Positions 49,691-61,170 of a stretch of DNA of 64,000 nt are shown piece after piece. The notes beneath the pieces are model-generated. The model was given only the letters and a program-made list of their open reading frames with translations, was not told the origin of the DNA and did not search any database. Each line of letters begins with the position of its first letter. The first letter of the stretch is position 1. This DNA comes from Ashinkailepas kermadecensis. Lineage: Eukaryota; Arthropoda; Thecostraca; Neolepadidae. The translations under genes and the position numbers were made by a program. The stretch covers positions 1 to 64,000 of the forward strand of contig JAOTOM010001535.1 in the NCBI GenBank assembly GCA_034440615.1, written 5' to 3'.

Positions 49691-51036
49691 TCACTGATGG
49701 TTGACCATATGACAGGCACACCGACAGATGTTGAATCTCATGGAACAAGAATGTCTGCATGTGTTCTTTATGTGTCTAAGCTGAAAATCATGACTTGCTT
49801 ATATCTTAATAATGCTAATTTACCTAGAAGCAAAATAAATACACAAAATACAATGCATTTACAAAACAATACCATAAATCACTGCCACACTTTTTATGAA
49901 GCTCTCAGATATGACTATCATATCTCTATTTTATCATGACACTGCTGATATTCAGGGGTGTCACTTTGCATACACCAAGGTGGGCTGCCTGCCCCATCAA
50001 TCATACCAAACGTAATCATTGGGGCTATGAGCATAAATTTATGCAAATTGCTTTTTTAGGCAGGTTCAGCCAAACATAAGTAATTTGCTCCATTTCCTAG
50101 CTTAGATTCATTTAGTCCTAGTTCAATTGGTAAATATATAAAGAATCAAATAAATATTGAAAGCATACAGTAAAGGGGTTTTGAGTAGGGTAAATATGAT
50201 GAAGAATAATGCAAAATTACCACACCAGCTAGAAAAATCCTAGCCAATCCTAACCTAAAAACACATGTTGAATCACCTAATTTCATTCAGTTATTGAAGG
50301 AGTCCACATCTGGTATGGTAGTGCTAAGAAACATGATTATAAATAGTGAATACATTGTGTATGTGATTTCCCAAAGAAATCGTAGAGGAAGAAGTTGATA
50401 GGTGAGCTATCAACAAGCATAATCCACACATTCTTTTCTGACTTGTGCTCAGGGGCTTCTATATCAATACTGTCCACTTTAGCACTTCCACACATTAGTG
50501 GCAATATTACTCTAAGTAAGCAAGAAGAAAAACATTGGGTAACTGTTCATTAAGACTGGATTCAAACATGGCTATTTCTATTAGTACTATCAATAATTTT
50601 GGAGTTCATGAGATGAAAGGCAACATCCATATTCATCTGACAAAGACGTAGCTAAATAGTCGCCATGCCATACTTGGGAGTTCGAATAAATGGATCAAAT
50701 ATAACCACAATTGTCAGTTACACCACTAGCTTATAACTGGCACTGAGCCATGAATCTGACCTTGGATGCACAGTTTGAGATGTTTTTTTCCTCTCATGTC
50801 TATGGCAATCTCCAATAAACTAATGGAACCAACAACAATGCAATGGTGCAACAACTTTTGATAGCATAAATGTTGAAACCAAACCTATTGTCAGATGGGA
50901 CAAAATACATGGCAATATGCAATAAACCAATCAAAAATAACTGCAATGACTTCTGATGGCATACAATCTGCACATACAACTGTTGGAAAGCATAAAACCA
51001 AATATATGTTGTTATCTATGTCTATATATCTAGATC

Positions 51037-51072
51037 TATATATGTCTATCTATATATAGATAGACATATATA
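51037..51072. repeat. 36-bp perfect AT-rich palindrome
   Basis: TATATATGTCTATCTATA is followed at once by its exact reverse complement. The flanks are also rich in TATC/TATA. Likely microsatellite-derived, with cruciform potential. Confidence 0.9.
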
Positions 51073-51559
51073 TATATAGACTGAATGCAGTATGCAGTAT
51101 GACATATACTGCATTAGAATATCTATTTAACCAAATCTATCAAATCCAAATTGTTATGATTTTCTTTTTGAGATTTTTGAGGTTGTGTATAAAGTGTCAG
51201 TGGATTATCAGCCTGCCAGCACAAAGTACCTGTCCCTGCACCACCACCATACGGCTGGCTGCTTGCCCTGTACCGACTAGATCTTGTCAAAAATACCATA
51301 CGTTGCAGTCTATGGGCTCAATATGCATATTTACAACATTAAAAAACATGGTATGAAATAAGTGTATCCAAGTGCATAAGTACATGTTCCTTGATTGGCA
51401 CAAGACCCAGAATGGTGCAAGGATGCTAGTGCCAGCTGTTTCAACATATTTTAAAAATCATAATGTGGACATAACCTGACCATAGATCACCATAACTGAA
51501 TCCAGCTTTGATAACCAATAAAATATGGAAGTGTAATAATAATACTGATAGCCACAGTA

Positions 51560-52735
51560 ACCACTAGTGTGACCAACAGTAGTGATCAATCTAGTCATAC
51601 TCAACTAGACTTGGAGGGCCTAAAGAAGTGGGCTGATCAATGGCAGATGTCTTTCAACTTTGAAAAATGTAAGGCTTATTGCATCTGGGGTCTGGAGGTG
51701 AGACTTTCATATATACAATGGGAGGTAGGGAACTGGATGTTATTGAAGAAAAAAAGAGACTTAGGTGTGTTAGTTTCAAATGACCTTAAAGCAGAAAAAC
51801 AATGTATCTCAGATAGGACCAGGTCAATCAGAATGCTGGGAATCATTAATAGGAGTGTGAGGTATAAGAGCAAGGAAGTCATGAGAAAAAAAACTGTATT
51901 TGGTCTATGTGTGACCACACTTGGAATATTCTGTATAGACTATTACTTACTTATATCCATTACTTAGTAAAAAAAATGCTAGAAAGAGTGTAGCACAAAG
52001 CCACTAGACTCATCAGTGGACTAGGTAGCTTAGAATATGGAGGAGGATGTGTGGAATTAGATACATACTCAAGTATAGGAGATTAAGGGGTGTGCATGTA
52101 TTGAAATTGAAATGCATAACATCCTAAAAGTGCTAGATCAGGTCAATCTGAATAATGCCTTTCTATTTCGAGTATCCCATATTGCCATCTGCACTGTCCC
52201 ACATTGCCTTTCGATGGCATCGATTAAGGTTAGTCAAATTGAGGTGTACAACAGTACAACAAGCAACAGGTCTTCAGTCAAAGGCTTGTTGATCAGTAAA
52301 ATAGGCTGCATGCTGATGTTGTGGATAATCCCTCATTGAATGTATTTAAAAATAGGGTGGAATTGTTTTTGTTAGGATGGAAAATCTTGTTTTTGAGTTA
52401 TAATTAGTGGTGGGTGGGGTGAGACTTATGCTAAGTTGGTATGCACATTAAAGACCCCTTTAAGGAGACATGGATGGAGTTTGAAAATTATTGGTACTGC
52501 ACTCGAACCATGTGTGTGCTACAAGAGATCCAGTGAATAGGGCTGTATAGGTAAGGCAGACAGGCAGTGATGGGTGTGTGGGATGTTGGTGAATAGTTTC
52601 TTTGGAATTTGGGATGTGGTGTTGATTGGGGTGATGAGTGTCTTTTTTACCAGGGTTATGGCAGCTTCCATTTACAGACCTAGCCTGGATGGGCCCTTGT
52701 GGCTCTTAAGTCTGGACACTTTATGACTTCATGAC
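51560..52735 (+). mobile_element. Decayed CR1-like LINE, C-terminal third and 3' UTR
   Basis: Blocks in order: LDLEGLKKWADQWQMSFNFE (frame of 51569), KKRDLGVLVSNDLKAEKQC, RSIRMLGIINRSVRYKSKEV, then after a frameshift MLERV-stop-HKATRLISGLG (51976), and finally FSQRLVDQ-stop-NRLHADVV and NPSLNVFKNRVELFL (52270-52370). This is the reverse-transcriptase thumb and C-terminal end of a CR1-like non-LTR retrotransposon. The 3' UTR runs to CTTTATGACTTCATGAC near 52735. The copy is 5'-truncated and inactive. It is the best-preserved member of the family in the window. Confidence 0.88.
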
Positions 52736-53324
52736 CAATGCTTCATAAAATGTGCAACAATATGAACAGCAAAATCTCATTTCTCGTTCTGAGATTGGAA
52801 TGATGGGAATTCAGGGAATATATTTCCAGGCATTTCTGTCAATTTCAAACAGTCAGGGCTACCTACCTACTGTTTTCGAACACCCACATCAATACCAATG
52901 TTTTATCTGCATGTTATCACCCCAATAACTTCATCCACCAAATACAAGGGAACAGAACCCCACATTCTCAATTATTATAATTAATTGATTTATTTATATA
53001 TTTTACATCATGCATTTATTCCGGCCCTTAAGCATTTATTCCAGGGGCAGATCTAGACCCTTTCAAGGGAGGGGAAAGTGATTGATGTTGCCAAAAGGCA
53101 TATGCAATAGAAACTACTGTACAAATTACCTTTACCCTGTACAAATCTCAGAAATGCACAGAGGTGCAACCAAGGGCAGCCAGGTGCCCCATTAGCACCA
53201 AAAAATACACTAGAAGAAATAAGATGTTTTTAGATTTACACCTCACAAACCCTAAATTGTTGGCACGCTTTGTGCGCCAGGAGCCTTCTATGTCCAATTA
53301 CATTTTGTTTTCGTTTAGGCTCCC

Positions 53325-53358
53325 CCCCCTTAGGAAAATCCTGGCAACACCACTGGGT
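53325..53358 (-). repeat. Possible transposon terminus
   Basis: On the minus strand, GTGTTGCCAGGATTTTCCTA followed by a G run resembles the GGGG(C/T)G.AGCCAGGATTTT end seen at 54239-54270. Such ends recur in invertebrate DNA transposons. Family not determined. Confidence 0.35.
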
Positions 53359-54238
53359 ATGCATACTTTCACAAGGAAAGCTTGTGGTTTGTGAAAATAT
53401 ATACATGTATTTTGAATACAATATTCATACTTGTCATACACAAAGGCCACTATGCCAACTCATTACTCTTGACACTATCCATGCAACCAGGGGCATTTAT
53501 TTCTGAAAGTTAATGAGAGTAGGGGTACAATGCATAAAGGCAATGGGAGGCCACACATGAATTGGTGGGGCATGCTCCAATGTTATAAGTTGAAATGATT
53601 GGGGCAGGGGGGGGGGGGCAAAGCCATCATTGCGTGGCCACTTGTCTGCTCAAAGGTATATAAAACACCCAAGCCCACATCATCGATTTGGGCCCTCCCC
53701 TCCAATTATATCAAGCTTAACCATCAGGTCCACACAAATACACTAGATAAAAATTACTTCCAAAGCAGTTGACAATTCAAAAGATCACTACCCCTCTCCT
53801 ACACCAGCCAATGTTCCAAAGTAACACCCATACATGCAATCAAGGCTGGATATCTCACCAACCTAAGGGGTTGTGGTCCTTATATTCAGGGTACATTCTC
53901 AAACTGAGTATGGAAAATAACAAATTAACATTAGCAGGGTACCAAACCATGGGGGACTAGGCACCCCCCCCCCTGCATCTCCAGCCATGCATGTAATGTT
54001 CTTGCTTTCCACCATACCAGATGATTAGACCAACAGCTTTCAGGGTTTTGGTCATTTGCATCAACAGCTCTGATAAGTAATAATCAAAGGTAAGGGGGCC
54101 AAAGGCCCCCTCCAATTATAAACCAAAATGCATTAGATGAAATAATAAATCTTGAGATGCTACCCATACAATACCAGAACGTTTATATATACTTTACATG
54201 CTGAAAGTGGCATCTGTTTCAACATATATTGTGGTCAG

Positions 54239-54270
54239 AGCCCCTAAGAAAATCCTGGCTGCACCCCTGC
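54239..54270 (-). repeat. Possible transposon terminus, second copy
   Basis: On the minus strand, CAGGGGTGCAGCCAGGATTT leads into TCTTAGGGGC, the same theme as 53325-53358 and in the same orientation. No matching opposite end was located. Confidence 0.35.
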
Positions 54271-54888
54271 CAATAATCAGTGGTGGGGCTGAGCCAGCCA
54301 TTCTAGTCAATGGTGGAACTTGCTACACTCTTCAGGGTGCTGTGGATCCCCAAAGCTGGTGTGGGCCTACAACAATTTCAGCTTTGAACATGGGACCCTT
54401 CAGATTGGGTCCCATGCTTAGTTAGGCCCTCCCATTGCCTCCATGCATTGGGACTGCATCCCCAAATAATCTTAGTGATGTTCCAGCTATGATTTTCCTG
54501 TGAACGAAAACTCCCAAGGTAATCCAAAAGGACGTGAGCCACATGTTTACCAGCTTGCGACGAGCACCGACCATACTTAGTCGCAGGAGTGTTGTTGCAT
54601 TTACTTTTCAAGGGTTAGGTGTCTCCTCAATGTTGTCTTTGCATCGCCAATAATTTAAACTTTTAACATGGGACCCTACGGAGTGTGCCCCCCCCATCTA
54701 TTTAGTCTGTCCAATACCGTCGTGCATTTTACACCCAATAGTTTTCAGAGATCAACTCCCATGCCTAGTCAGCACACCAAGGCGTCGACAGGCATGTACC
54801 TATCGTAACTCCACAACTGATTATCTACATTATTACTCTTACTAATGTAATGAAACAATCGATTAGAAAATGAACACCAACTACTTAC

Positions 54889-55007
54889 AGGCGACGTAGG
54901 TATATCACGATCCACTGCCTCCGGAATCTCAGCCGCGCGCCCAAGTACGGAGCGATGTAGAATAGATTGTGTCTCTCATAAAACCACGTGACACACCAAC
55001 TCAACAT
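54889..55007 (-). other. Speculative first exon with splice donor, minus strand
   Basis: A sequence matching an optimal splice donor (CCT|GTAAGTAG) begins at 54888 on the minus strand. Upstream, an ATG at 55007 opens a frame of about 40 codons (MLSWCVTWFYERHNLFYIAP..) that reaches the donor without a stop. It sits at the CpG-normal edge of the CpG desert, with two TGACGTCA sites about 160-210 bases further upstream. A non-coding first exon is equally possible. No protein family is recognised, so the call rests on context alone. Confidence 0.2.
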
Positions 55008-55169
55008 TCGAAGGGCAATAATGACGTTTTCTTGATATTTTTATTCGTTTTCCAAGCGCACTCCTTCCATTTGCAAGTGAAATGCAAATTTAGTATTAAT
55101 TAAACGATATTTCTTTCCCAGTTTGTTCATAAATCAAAGAAATTCTTGTAATTGCAATATACCTCATAG

Positions 55170-55218
55170 CTGACGTCATCACAACGCACGCAAACAGAGC
55201 CCTTGTTGCCTGACGTCA
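55170..55218. promoter_or_regulatory. Pair of TGACGTCA sites, candidate promoter
   Basis: Octamers at 55170-55177 and 55211-55218, 41 bases apart, each followed by AT. They lie in CpG-containing DNA just outside the CpG desert. CRE/ATF sites commonly lie close upstream of transcription starts; here that would suit a minus-strand gene running towards the desert. Binding and promoter activity are inferred. Confidence 0.4.
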
Positions 55219-55390
55219 TAATACGTGACACTCTGACGCCAGAAAGATCGGCTTTGGCGCGAAGGAGTTTGTGTATCCTGGTGCGTATGTCTAATACACA
55301 GACACACACAAATTTCGGACTTTTCCTTCGAATCAGGGACCACCCTAAAAATGCATCCTAGTGACATCTAGCGGCAAGCAGCACAACCAC

Positions 55391-55495
55391 ATGTATGTCC
55401 GCGAAGTAAGGACCGGTCATCGGTCCCGACTTCTGAAACCGGACCTGACTTCGCGTGTGTGTACAAGGGTCAGGTCCTTACTACGGAGCATACGT
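55391..55495. repeat. Fold-back element with imperfect inverted ends
   Basis: GTATGTCCGCGAAGTAAGGACC (from 55393) faces GGTCCTTACTACGGAGCATAC (to 55493). Ten bases match perfectly and the outer part with gaps. Inner GGTC/GACC motifs allow alternative pairings. Resembles a small MITE. No target duplication was identified. Confidence 0.45.
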
Positions 55496-55496
55496 C

Positions 55497-55498
<2 letters not shown>

Positions 55499-55531
<33 letters not shown>
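55499..55531. repeat. CA dinucleotide microsatellite
   Basis: About 16 uninterrupted CA units directly right of the fold-back element. Confidence 0.98.
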
Positions 55532-55533
<2 letters not shown>

Positions 55534-57959
55534 TTCAACAAGGCAACATGCTAACTTGACGCGCAACAAACAGATAGGCCTTGGTTCATTTGTATTGAGT
55601 TGCGTGACTGCATTGGCGCTCATGCAGTACTGCAGAATGGTTACATGTTGGATACGGTCCGACCAGTTATCGCTGCAGATCTTGTCGCTATTTTGTGCGT
55701 TTACAAATGCACGAATAGCCCAAGGCTTCATTTCTTCACGGCAGAAAAATTGCACCTGCCTTCCCATGCATTTGTGTTGGTCGTTGGTTTTCTTCATAGT
55801 GTTTTATGCTTCACGTTTTGTTATCTCCAATTATTTGGTCTGGTAAATGCCGCAGGCTTTTATTAATTCATTTAAATAGACGGCCAGGATGACACTCATC
55901 TCGAGATAATTTTCTGGAATGGATGGGCACACAGCACTACAGATTCGCAGACTTGGGATATGGGTGGCTACCACCAGCTGGGAGGTAGGGTGGGTGGGGG
56001 GGGGGCAGGTGCAGAAAATGGAAATGCTTTTAACACTTTCCTTACTCTTGACATAAAATGAACATAAGCATTGCGGTATCAAATCACACATGGCATTCAT
56101 TGGCATCAAACTGACATATAATAACTCACATTGGCGTACACTGAACAATAGAATAGCTGTGGGCTAGAGACGTAGGACTAACGTCAAATGTACCGTAAGT
56201 GCAAATGTAAGCGTCAAAATTGTACGTACGAGCAAATATCCGAATATGCAACATGGGTCAGGAGTGTCACTTAGTATATGCTAAGGGGTGTCACTGGCCC
56301 CCTTAATCCAAGTCATTTGCAATGTCATTCAACCCCCAGTTACCCCCCTCCCCAACCAACTTGATAATGTGACACCTGTGACATGTACGAGTACGTATTG
56401 CAAATGTTCGCAAGAGTACACACGCGCAGACGAAGGTACGCGAGTGTAGATGCTCGTAGAACAATGAGCGCGAGGAAGTTGAAAGCAAATACACACTTGT
56501 AAGGACATACTGAAATTTAGAACACCTAGACGAAGTAAAGGTCAAAGACACGTCAAGTAGACGTGCATAAGCAAACATTCGCAAGCGGAGTTGTACGTTG
56601 GTGCCAATATACGTGCGGCAAATGTACCTAAGTGCAGATGTACTTAAGTGAATGTATGTATACTCAAATGTGCACCAACTTGGGATCAGGGCTGGACAAA
56701 GGCTCGGTCAAATGTCAGGAGTCCAGTCCTAAGGCCAGGTTACAACTAATACGGCAAGGGCTGAGAGCTTGTGATTCGGGTCCAGCGAACGAAAGGCCTT
56801 TTAATTTGAATGGCCAAGACTGTGGTCTGAGCCAGGGCTCTACCTCCGGGATTACCAGACACGGTCAGAGCATTTTCCCTGCCTTGGCCTGATCCCAGCC
56901 TTGGCCCACCACCAGGATACTATGTGCTGACAATCCAGTCACTATCCCTAGTCTCATTGGCGCCCTCAGACGGCTCCAGCCCATCTCTGGCTCTGATCGT
57001 CCGGTTCCGGACTCGACAACGTGTCCTCTTAGCACTAGCCATGCCACAAACACTAGCACCTGCCATCACCCTAATCCTGCCCCTGATTTCCCCGGCCGGG
57101 GTCAACGCTGGTATAAGAGGAGCCAACGCCAGGACTAGGGCCACATTCAGAGCCAAGATGGGGCTGGTGCGAATATTGAGGCCAAAACCGTGCAATTGTC
57201 ACACGTATATTCATATGTGCGTCTGTCGTGTGTACATTTTGCTGTGTCTTTGCCCAGTCAGCTAAATGCAAGTCACCGCGACCTATTTAACGAGACTATC
57301 TGTGTTCAGGATATCTTCCACGGAGTGCATAGACATCTGAAACGACCTCACTAGCTTTCTCAGACCGCGAGTTGGTCATTGAGTTTTCTCAGAGAGTTAG
57401 TTGGTTATTGGAGTGTATGGGCACATTAAGTGCACAACGCGTCCGATACCGCGCCCCACAACGCACCCACCATTGCACAGCACAGCGCGCAGCTCGCTGC
57501 CTCTTCCTCCCACCTTCCTCTATTGTATTGTAGGATGGGCTCGGGATCCCAGTACAACACATCGACGAGAGGTTCAGCCAAGAGGAGTCGTCCACGCCCT
57601 CGCCCACTCGCTTTTTAGGCCGTACATCCCCTCCCCTCACTAAAATCCTAACTGTCCCGTTGACTAATTCTTCCACACAAGCACGAATTGTTAGCACACC
57701 GCACACACTCCCGCATGTTCCATGCCTCAATAACGGCGGACTCAACCAATGAGTGACCGTTGTGCATTAACTTTAATTTGCTGAAGTTTCAACTTTGAAC
57801 CAATACAATTCAACTGTTGCAATGCCGTTTGCGTGGTCACCGATTGATGTGTTCACCTGTAAGACAAGTAAGATCACAGCAAATTCACCTTTGGACTATA
57901 ATTTTGGTTGTCTACACATTCTGTGAGTGGAAAAAACCGGGATCACCACCTAGAGTGGG
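55532..57959. other. No supported gene
   Basis: Unique sequence. Paired plus/minus frames around 56860-57270 and 57390-57745 are unrecognised. Confidence 0.45.
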
Positions 57960-58290
57960 CGGTGTAAGGGCGGCAGTTATCCACGAGAGTCACCACCGTG
58001 GGGCCACCACCAACGGCGACAGTTATCCACGAGAGTCGCCACCGTGGGGCCACCACCAACGGTGGTAGTTATCCACGAGAGTCGCCACCGTGGAGCCACC
58101 ACCAACGGTGGCAGTTACCCACGAGAGTCGCCACCGTGGAGCCACCACCAACGGTGGTAGTTATCCACGAGAGTCGCCACCGTGGGGCCACCACCAACGG
58201 CGACAGTTATCCACGAGAGTCGCCATCGTGGGGCCACCACCAACGTCGACAGTTATCCACGAGAGTCGCCACCGTGGGGGCTCCCCCAAG
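57960..58290 (+). repeat. 46-bp minisatellite, 7 copies
   Basis: GTTATCCACGAGAGTCGCCA begins at 57976, 58022, 58068, 58114, 58160, 58206 and 58252: exactly 46 bp each time, without indels. The unit ends in CCACCGTGGGGCCACCACCAACGG, containing the 8-bp palindrome CCACCGTGG-like core. Confidence 0.97.
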
Positions 58291-58410
58291 TTCCGTGAAA
58301 TTGAAAAGTACGCCAATGACGTTGCATGGAAAGAATCGACGTAAACCCCTCTCTCCTCCCCTATTCAAAATCCGTGCCGACGCCTATACAGTCACCCGCC
58401 TATTTCATGC

Positions 58411-58660
58411 CAGCCCGGACCAGCCCGGACCAGCCCGGACCAGCCCGGACCAGCCCGGACCAGCCCAGACCAGCCCAGACCAGCCCAGACCAGCCCAGAC
58501 CAGCCGGGACCAGCCGGGACCAGCCCGAACCAGCCGGGACCAGCCGGGACCAGCCCGAACCAGCCCGGACCAGTCCGGACCAGCCCGTATCAGCCGGGAC
58601 CAGCCGGGACCAGCCGGGACCAGCCGGGACCAGCCGGGACCAGCCGGGACCAGCCGGGAC
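58411..58660 (+). repeat. 10-bp minisatellite, 25 copies, no indels
   Basis: Twenty-five consecutive decamers CAGCC(C/G)G(G/A)AC. Variants cluster: five CAGCCCGGAC, four CAGCCCAGAC, then mixed CAGCCGGGAC and CAGCCCGAAC, one block with CAGTCCGGAC and CAGCCCGTAT, then seven CAGCCGGGAC. The period equals about one helical turn and is never broken. Long Pro/Ala/Gly/Trp-rich frames across it are by-products. Confidence 0.98.
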
Positions 58661-59272
58661 CAGGGGGCCGCCGTCAAGACGCCCGTGACCCGCCGAGCCC
58701 CGGCTGTTTTTGCCGGCGTCGAGACCGACGCGCCGCCGCCGGTCTTCTGACGAGCGGGCGCACATCAAGGTCGGCGCTAATCTCGCTGATTGGTGCGGCC
58801 GGGACGCCTAACGACCCCTGGCGACGAGCAAAAACAGACCGGCACCAACCGCCAGATCTGTCTCTCGATTGTCAGCTCCCAATCTCTCCCCCCGCCTCGC
58901 ACTGGTCATCGATGGCTATCTCACGTAGGCCGCCGGATGTCATCCGCCTCCCTGCGACGCCATCACCGGTAGACTGGGAATTGGCAGAATTCGATGGTTC
59001 TCGTTAGTTAGGTACCATGGAGAGGTGAGGGATGATTCATTGAACACCTATGTCCATGTTCATTGTGTTAATGCATCACTATGAAAATAACTATGTCCAT
59101 TGTATTAAAGGATCTACCTTCCCGTACCTTGCCCACCCCAAGGACATAATTCCTTTAAACATGATGCGCATGGAAGTGCATTGTAGTACATCGAGTTTGA
59201 AGCTGATTGAGCCGCCAATAATTTGGGCAAGGCTCCATTCCTGGTAGCGAGCCCAGCCCTAGCTTGCCACAC
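58661..59272. other. No supported gene
   Basis: GC-rich to about 58990, then ordinary sequence; nothing recognisable. Confidence 0.45.
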
Positions 59273-59282
59273 TAGCAATACA

Positions 59283-59687
59283 GTCATAAAGTCATATAGT
59301 GATTAGATTTAATAAGAGCCACTAGGGCCCTTCCAGTTAAGTCTGTAAATGGAAGATACCATAAGCCTGATAAAAAGACCCACTCCAACCATCACCACAT
59401 CTTAAAGAAACCATCCATCAACATTCCACACACTTATCAATGCCTATTTACCCTATCTATCCAGCCCTATTCCCTTGATCCCTCTTAACACATGTGGATT
59501 GTATGCTTTACCAATAATTTTCCAACTGCATCCATGCCTGCTTAAAGGGGTCTGTGCCGTGCACACTTACTTGGCATAAATCTCACCCCATCCATCACTA
59601 ATTAGAACTAAAAAACAAGATTTTCCTGTCCAAAAAATTGTCCACCCTACGTTTAAATACATTCAATGAGGAACTCCCCACAACACA
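59283..59687 (-). mobile_element. 5'-truncated CR1-like LINE insertion with target duplication
   Basis: The minus strand starts in the last codons of the reverse transcriptase (SSLNVFKRRVDNFLDRK) and runs through the 3' UTR to TATGACTTTATGAC at 59283. It is closely similar to 52320-52735. Both edges carry the identical 10-base sequence TAGCAATACA (59273-59282 and 59688-59697), the target-site duplication of target-primed reverse transcription. At 405 bp it is a typical dead-on-arrival copy. The perfect duplication suggests it is one of the youngest insertions here. Confidence 0.93.
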
Positions 59688-59697
59688 TAGCAATACA

Positions 59698-60065
59698 TTT
59701 GATTGTTTTTAATGGGTTTCTTGTTGGAAACCCAGCTCGAAATTCATACTCTTCTGTATCCATCGTGGCGACGCATTCGTATGCTTTATCGACAAGCAAT
59801 ACACCATACATATGCTTGATTGATTGCTTATTTTGGCTTACAAGTGCGTCGAATGCATGGTCATTAAGGGCCCAGACCCATACACAGGCTAATGCAGAGT
59901 GGTTGCAGTGGTTCAAGTGCTGATGTTATTGAGAAAAAAAAACAACACATGAACATCGCTACTTCCCAGTTATTGAATGCTCTTTGCGGTATTTGCAACG
60001 TAGTTTATATTAAATACTGTTTTGGCCGCCTCATTCATATGACTGTATAAGCCCGTATTGCGCAG
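59698..60065. other. No supported gene
   Basis: Unique sequence right of the LINE target duplication; a pair of opposite-strand frames of about 85 codons are unrecognised. Confidence 0.45.
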
Positions 60066-60155
60066 CCCGTAATGCTGCATCCCGTAAGTGAGCCGGCCTG
60101 CCGCCCCGAACTGTGAAGCGCCTGGCAACCGTTTTGTCGGCCGCCGGCCGGCCGG
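60066..60155 (+). repeat. GC-rich dispersed repeat, copy 2
   Basis: Matches 18031-18140 in the same orientation (AATGCTGCATCCCGTAAG, AGCCGGCCTGCCGC, then a GGCCGCCGGCCGGCCGG run). Confidence 0.55.
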
Positions 60156-60639
60156 ATGCGTAGTCAGCGTTCTAAGACTGTGGTCTCGTGACGGCTGCCG
60201 TCTGCGACGCAGTACTGTCGTCATGCTGGCCGTGTCCCCAAAGACCCACCCCCGATGGCCAGAGCGCCCTGAACTGTTGTGCCGCGCTGAACTGTTGCGG
60301 TCGGCCGCATCATCAAATTGAATAACTGTCTTTCGTCCCCTAAATTCAGAACGTATAATATTTACTGTCGGCGGTCTCATCAAAACATTGTACGAGCGTT
60401 CTTCTGAAACGAGCGAATTGCTGTTAATTGCCGTTTATTTGCCTTTGCCACTGCACAATACATCACGTGCAGAGTCGTCGAACTATCAGGAGTTTTCGCA
60501 ACGCGCGGTCCTTCTAGACTTCATCACGAGCCTGCGAGACGACTACCATACATATTGTGCACAAATGTTGCCTACCAGCAGCTGACTGCGACAGACAGCT
60601 GATTACGTGAAATCACATTGTCGTTTTGCGAAGACCTCC
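60156..60639. other. No supported gene
   Basis: GC-rich at its left end, then ordinary unique sequence; short frames are unrecognised. Confidence 0.45.
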
Positions 60640-61000
60640 GTGATCGGTCACACCTTGTATGCCTTGTATTATTGTACCCAGGCCACACCACTGAACACCC
60701 ACCGAAACTCCAATGGCCCCAAGTATCCAGTGTCATGGGGACAAATTCCTTCTGTATGCAGTGAACCACTTTGGAATGCCCTAGACACATGACATTGTGT
60801 CAGCTCTAACATTAGGTGTTTTCAAAAACCGACTTGAGCATCACAGCAAGCTTGAGGGTCCTTGGCGTAGATGTGATAAGAATTTACCCATTTACCCATC
60901 AGGTCGGATGGCATACATAAATACCAGAATACGTTTCTGGTGTTAGCTAACCACCATCCACTTCTTTGTAGTATTGTGTAATGGTGAGCCAAACCCTCAC
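60640..61000 (+). mobile_element. Probable LINE reverse-transcriptase C-terminal relic
   Basis: EPLWNAL (about 60762) is followed, after a one-base frame change, by DIVSALTLGVFKNRLEHH. This pattern (W N . L P . . V V . A . . L . . F K . R L) marks the C-terminus of many LINE reverse transcriptases. It differs from the family at 51560 and lacks its 3' UTR. Family not determined. Confidence 0.5.
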
Positions 61001-61093
61001 CCAAAATATTTCAGAACGCCCAGCTAATGTCCTCGATTGAACGCAAATTAGTGTAGTCGTTTCAGGTTTTTACAATACTGTTCGTAAGCCTGT

Positions 61094-61170
61094 ACCATGG
61101 GCTATTTGGAAGTGGTAGCACGGGCATGGGCTGGCTTACCATGGGATATTTGGAAGTGGTAGCACAGGTG
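61094..61170 (+). repeat. 44-bp direct duplication
   Basis: ACCATGGGCTATTTGGAAGT at 61094 recurs at 61138 as ACCATGGGATATTTGGAAGT. It leads directly into the 34-bp array, whose GGTAGCACAGGTG half probably derives from it. Confidence 0.85.

Larger units (their letters stand above)
48250..54500. other. CpG desert domain, about 6 kb
   Basis: Counting by eye, about 25 CpG dinucleotides remain between 48705 and 54500. There are none in 48705-49501 or in 51303-52167. Immediately right of 54500 the density returns to roughly one per 26 bases. Base composition alone would predict about one per 28 bases. The pattern is what long-term germline cytosine methylation produces. In invertebrates with mosaic methylation this usually marks transcribed gene bodies. 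Apart from two LINE relics, I recognise nothing coding inside. Confidence 0.85.

Noticed and set aside
57998..58344. Possible CRISPR array, suggested by regular repeats at 57.96-58.29 kb and elsewhere
   Set aside because: Units are contiguous without unique spacers, and the genome is clearly animal; these are minisatellites.
58400..58768. Trp/Gly/Leu-rich or Pro/Ala-rich repeat proteins over the 10-bp array
   Set aside because: Frames follow from the decamer repeat on both strands; there is no start context or splice support.
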